Part shown: positions 49,030-50,342 of the stretch, piece after piece | Numbering within the stretch: the stretch's first letter is position 1 | Layout: each line of letters begins with the position of its first letter | Assembly: GCA_964521405.1 (NCBI GenBank) | Contig: CAZFRR010000310.1 | Coordinates: 1-50,342 of the forward strand | DNA length: 50,342 nt | From: SG8-41 sp964521405 | GTDB taxonomy: Bacteria > Pseudomonadota > Gammaproteobacteria > Burkholderiales > SG8-41 | Reading direction: 5' to 3' | Notes under the pieces: model-generated | Told to the model about the DNA's origin: nothing | What the model saw: only the letters and a program-made list of their open reading frames with translations | Database searches by the model: none | Made by a program: the position numbers and the translations under genes

Positions 49030-49101
49030 CGCTGAGGAGCGCTGCGACCGCGCAGTTAGGATTCCACGCCCGGCCAGGCTCAGCAAAGAACAACGGCGCT
49101 C
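49030..49101 (+). promoter_or_regulatory. SAH (S-adenosylhomocysteine) riboswitch
   Basis: The conserved core is present: GAGGAGCGCTGCGAC (49034-49048), CCAGGCTC (49074-49081) and AACGGCGCTC (49092-49101). Stems pair as GCTGAG (49031-49036) with CTCAGC (49079-49084), CTGCG (49042-49046) with CGCAG (49051-49055), and GAGCGC (49037-49042) with GCGCTC (49096-49101), a pseudoknot. It lies before ahcY, the classic target. SAH binding turns expression on. Confidence 0.93.
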
Positions 49102-49126
49102 GCACCGGAGACGGTGCGGGCGTTTT
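49098..49126 (+). terminator. Terminator overlapping the SAH aptamer 3' strand
   Basis: GCTCGCACCG (49098-49107) pairs with CGGTGCGGGC (49112-49121), with one T-G wobble, across a GAGA loop. GTTTTCATTTTC follows. GCTC (49098-49101) is shared with the aptamer pseudoknot, so ligand binding should break the terminator and allow read-through. Confidence 0.8.
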
Positions 49127-49146
49127 CATTTTCAGGAGCCGGAACG

Positions 49147-50342
49147 ATGAGTGCAGCCGCAGTGAATCCGAAACCGGGCGATTACCACGTCGCCGACATC
49201 AAGCAGGCGGACTTCGGTCGCAAAGAGATCGCGATCGCCGAGACCGAGATGCCCGGGCTCATGACAGTCCGCGAGGAACATAAGGGCAAGCAACCGCTTA
49301 AAGGCGCGCGCATCGCCGGCTCGCTGCACATGACGATCCAGACCGCGGTGCTGATCGAGACCCTGGTCAAGCTCGGCGCGGAGGTGCGCTGGGCCTCTTG
49401 CAACATCTTCTCGACCCAGGACCACGCCGCGGCCGCTATTGCCGCCACGGGCGTGCCGGTGTTCGCGTTCAAGGGGGAAAGCCTCGAGGAATACTGGGAC
49501 TTCACCCACCGCATCCTCGAATGGCATGACGGCGGCACGCCGAACATGATCCTCGACGACGGCGGCGACGCCACCGTGCTGGTGACGCTCGGCACGCGCG
49601 CCGAAAAGGACCCGTCGCTGGTCTCGAAGCCGACCAACGAGGAGGAGACGGTGCTCTTCAACGCGATCCGGAAGCGCCTGAAGGAAAAGCCCGGCTACTA
49701 CTCGCGCATCCAGGCGAACATCCGGGGCGTCACCGAGGAAACCACCACCGGCGTGCACCGGCTCTACCAGATGCAGAAGGAAGGCAGGCTCCCGTTCCCG
49801 GCCATCAACGTCAACGACTCGGTGACCAAGTCCAAGTTCGACAACCTCTACGGCTGCCGCGAATCGCTGGTGGACGGCATCAAGCGCGCCACCGACGTCA
49901 TGATCGCGGGCAAGGTGGCGGTGATCGCGGGCTACGGCGACGTCGGCAAGGGCTGCGCGAGCGCGTTGCGGGCGCTTTCCGCGCAGGTATGGGTGACCGA
50001 GATCGACCCGATCTGCGCGCTGCAGGCCGCAATGGAAGGCTACCGGGTGGTGACGATGGACTACGCCGCCGACAAGGCCGACATCTTCGTGACCGCGACC
50101 GGCAACCTGGCCGTGATCACGCACGAGCATATGAAGCGCATGAAGCACAACGCGATCGTCTGCAACATCGGGCACTTCGATTCCGAGATCGACATCGCGG
50201 CCCTGAAGCAATACCCGTGGGAGAACATCAAGCCGCAGGTGGATCACGTGATCTTCCCCGACGGCAAGCGCATCATCGTGCTCGCGGAGGGGCGGCTGGT
50301 GAACCTCGGCTGCGGCACCGGGCACCCCTCGTTCGTGATGTC
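49147..50342 (+). CDS. ahcY: Adenosylhomocysteinase (3' truncated by window edge)
   Basis: 398 codons are visible of about 470, with a good AGGAG ribosome site. SLHMTIQTAVLIETL, DDGGDATVLV and NVNDSVTKSKFDNLYGC are substrate-site motifs. VAVIAGYGDVGKGCA is the NAD-binding loop. HFDSEIDI and the start of the C-terminal GTGHPSFVMS motif follow. It splits SAH into adenosine and homocysteine, relieving inhibition of methyltransferases. Its message carries the SAH riboswitch. Confidence 0.97.
   Translation, partial: MSAAAVNPKPGDYHVADIKQADFGRKEIAIAETEMPGLMTVREEHKGKQPLKGARIAGSLHMTIQTAVLIETLVKLGAEVRWASCNIFSTQDHAAAAIAATGVPVFAFKGESLEEYWDFTHRILEWHDGGTPNMILDDGGDATVLVTLGTRAEKDPSLVSKPTNEEETVLFNAIRKRLKEKPGYYSRIQANIRGVTEETTTGVHRLYQMQKEGRLPFPAINVNDSVTKSKFDNLYGCRESLVDGIKRATDVMIAGKVAVIAGYGDVGKGCASALRALSAQVWVTEIDPICALQAAMEGYRVVTMDYAADKADIFVTATGNLAVITHEHMKRMKHNAIVCNIGHFDSEIDIAALKQYPWENIKPQVDHVIFPDGKRIIVLAEGRLVNLGCGTGHPSFVM

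Overview
The window is high-GC, densely coded DNA with the gene order of a betaproteobacterium. Examples are gatCAB facing mreBCD-mrdA-rodA-rlpA, a ManX-type EIIA with HPr and EI but no sugar permease, metX-metW, dapF-DUF484-xerC, and two tandem late acyltransferases of lipid A facing metK-ahcY. The sequence starts inside a sensor kinase and stops inside ahcY.

Layout. 0-4.5 kb: histidine kinase, response regulator and REC-class III nucleotidyl cyclase, then a convergent large lipoprotein and a membrane-anchored cNMP-domain protein. 4.7-7.5 kb: PTS phosphorelay (EIIA, HPr, EI). 7.5-15.8 kb: TylF-like methyltransferase, a SAM-II riboswitch with metX-metW, an acyltransferase/SGNH protein, an FAH-family hydrolase, an AmpG-like permease and exonuclease III. 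15.9-20.8 kb: pyrE, a DUF4124 protein and gatBAC. 20.9-28.4 kb: the rod-shape operon mreB to rlpA, and a TonB-like protein. 28.5-31.4 kb: an ABC transporter locus with DUF3299 and a small Cys/His-rich protein. 31.4-38.2 kb: yidD, a Bug receptor with a collapsed amidohydrolase pseudogene, an AbrB/Doc toxin-antitoxin pair and a three-subunit molybdenum hydroxylase. 38.2-42.8 kb: rlmI, an AT-richer accessory patch (HEPN-like protein, frameshifted PD-(D/E)XK nuclease, Phd/VapC pair) and xerC. 42.9-50.3 kb: DUF484, dapF, CoA-binding and GNAT proteins, two lipid A acyltransferases, metK, a SAH riboswitch and ahcY.

The methyl cycle is a theme. SAM-II with a terminator precedes metX; metK makes SAM; a SAH riboswitch with an overlapping terminator precedes ahcY, which removes SAH.

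The most unusual structure is a set of about 20 intergenic elements built from 7-, 9- or 10-bp tandem units. Many are arranged as two inverse-complement arms around a spacer. The unit sequence differs from site to site, but the period and layout recur. They sit on or within a few bases of stop codons, and sometimes supply start codons, Shine-Dalgarno sequence or terminal codons of genes. The second candidate is the 39.3-41.9 kb patch, whose parts are bounded by inverted copies of one repeat and by a 45-bp direct repeat that copies the 3' end of xerC.
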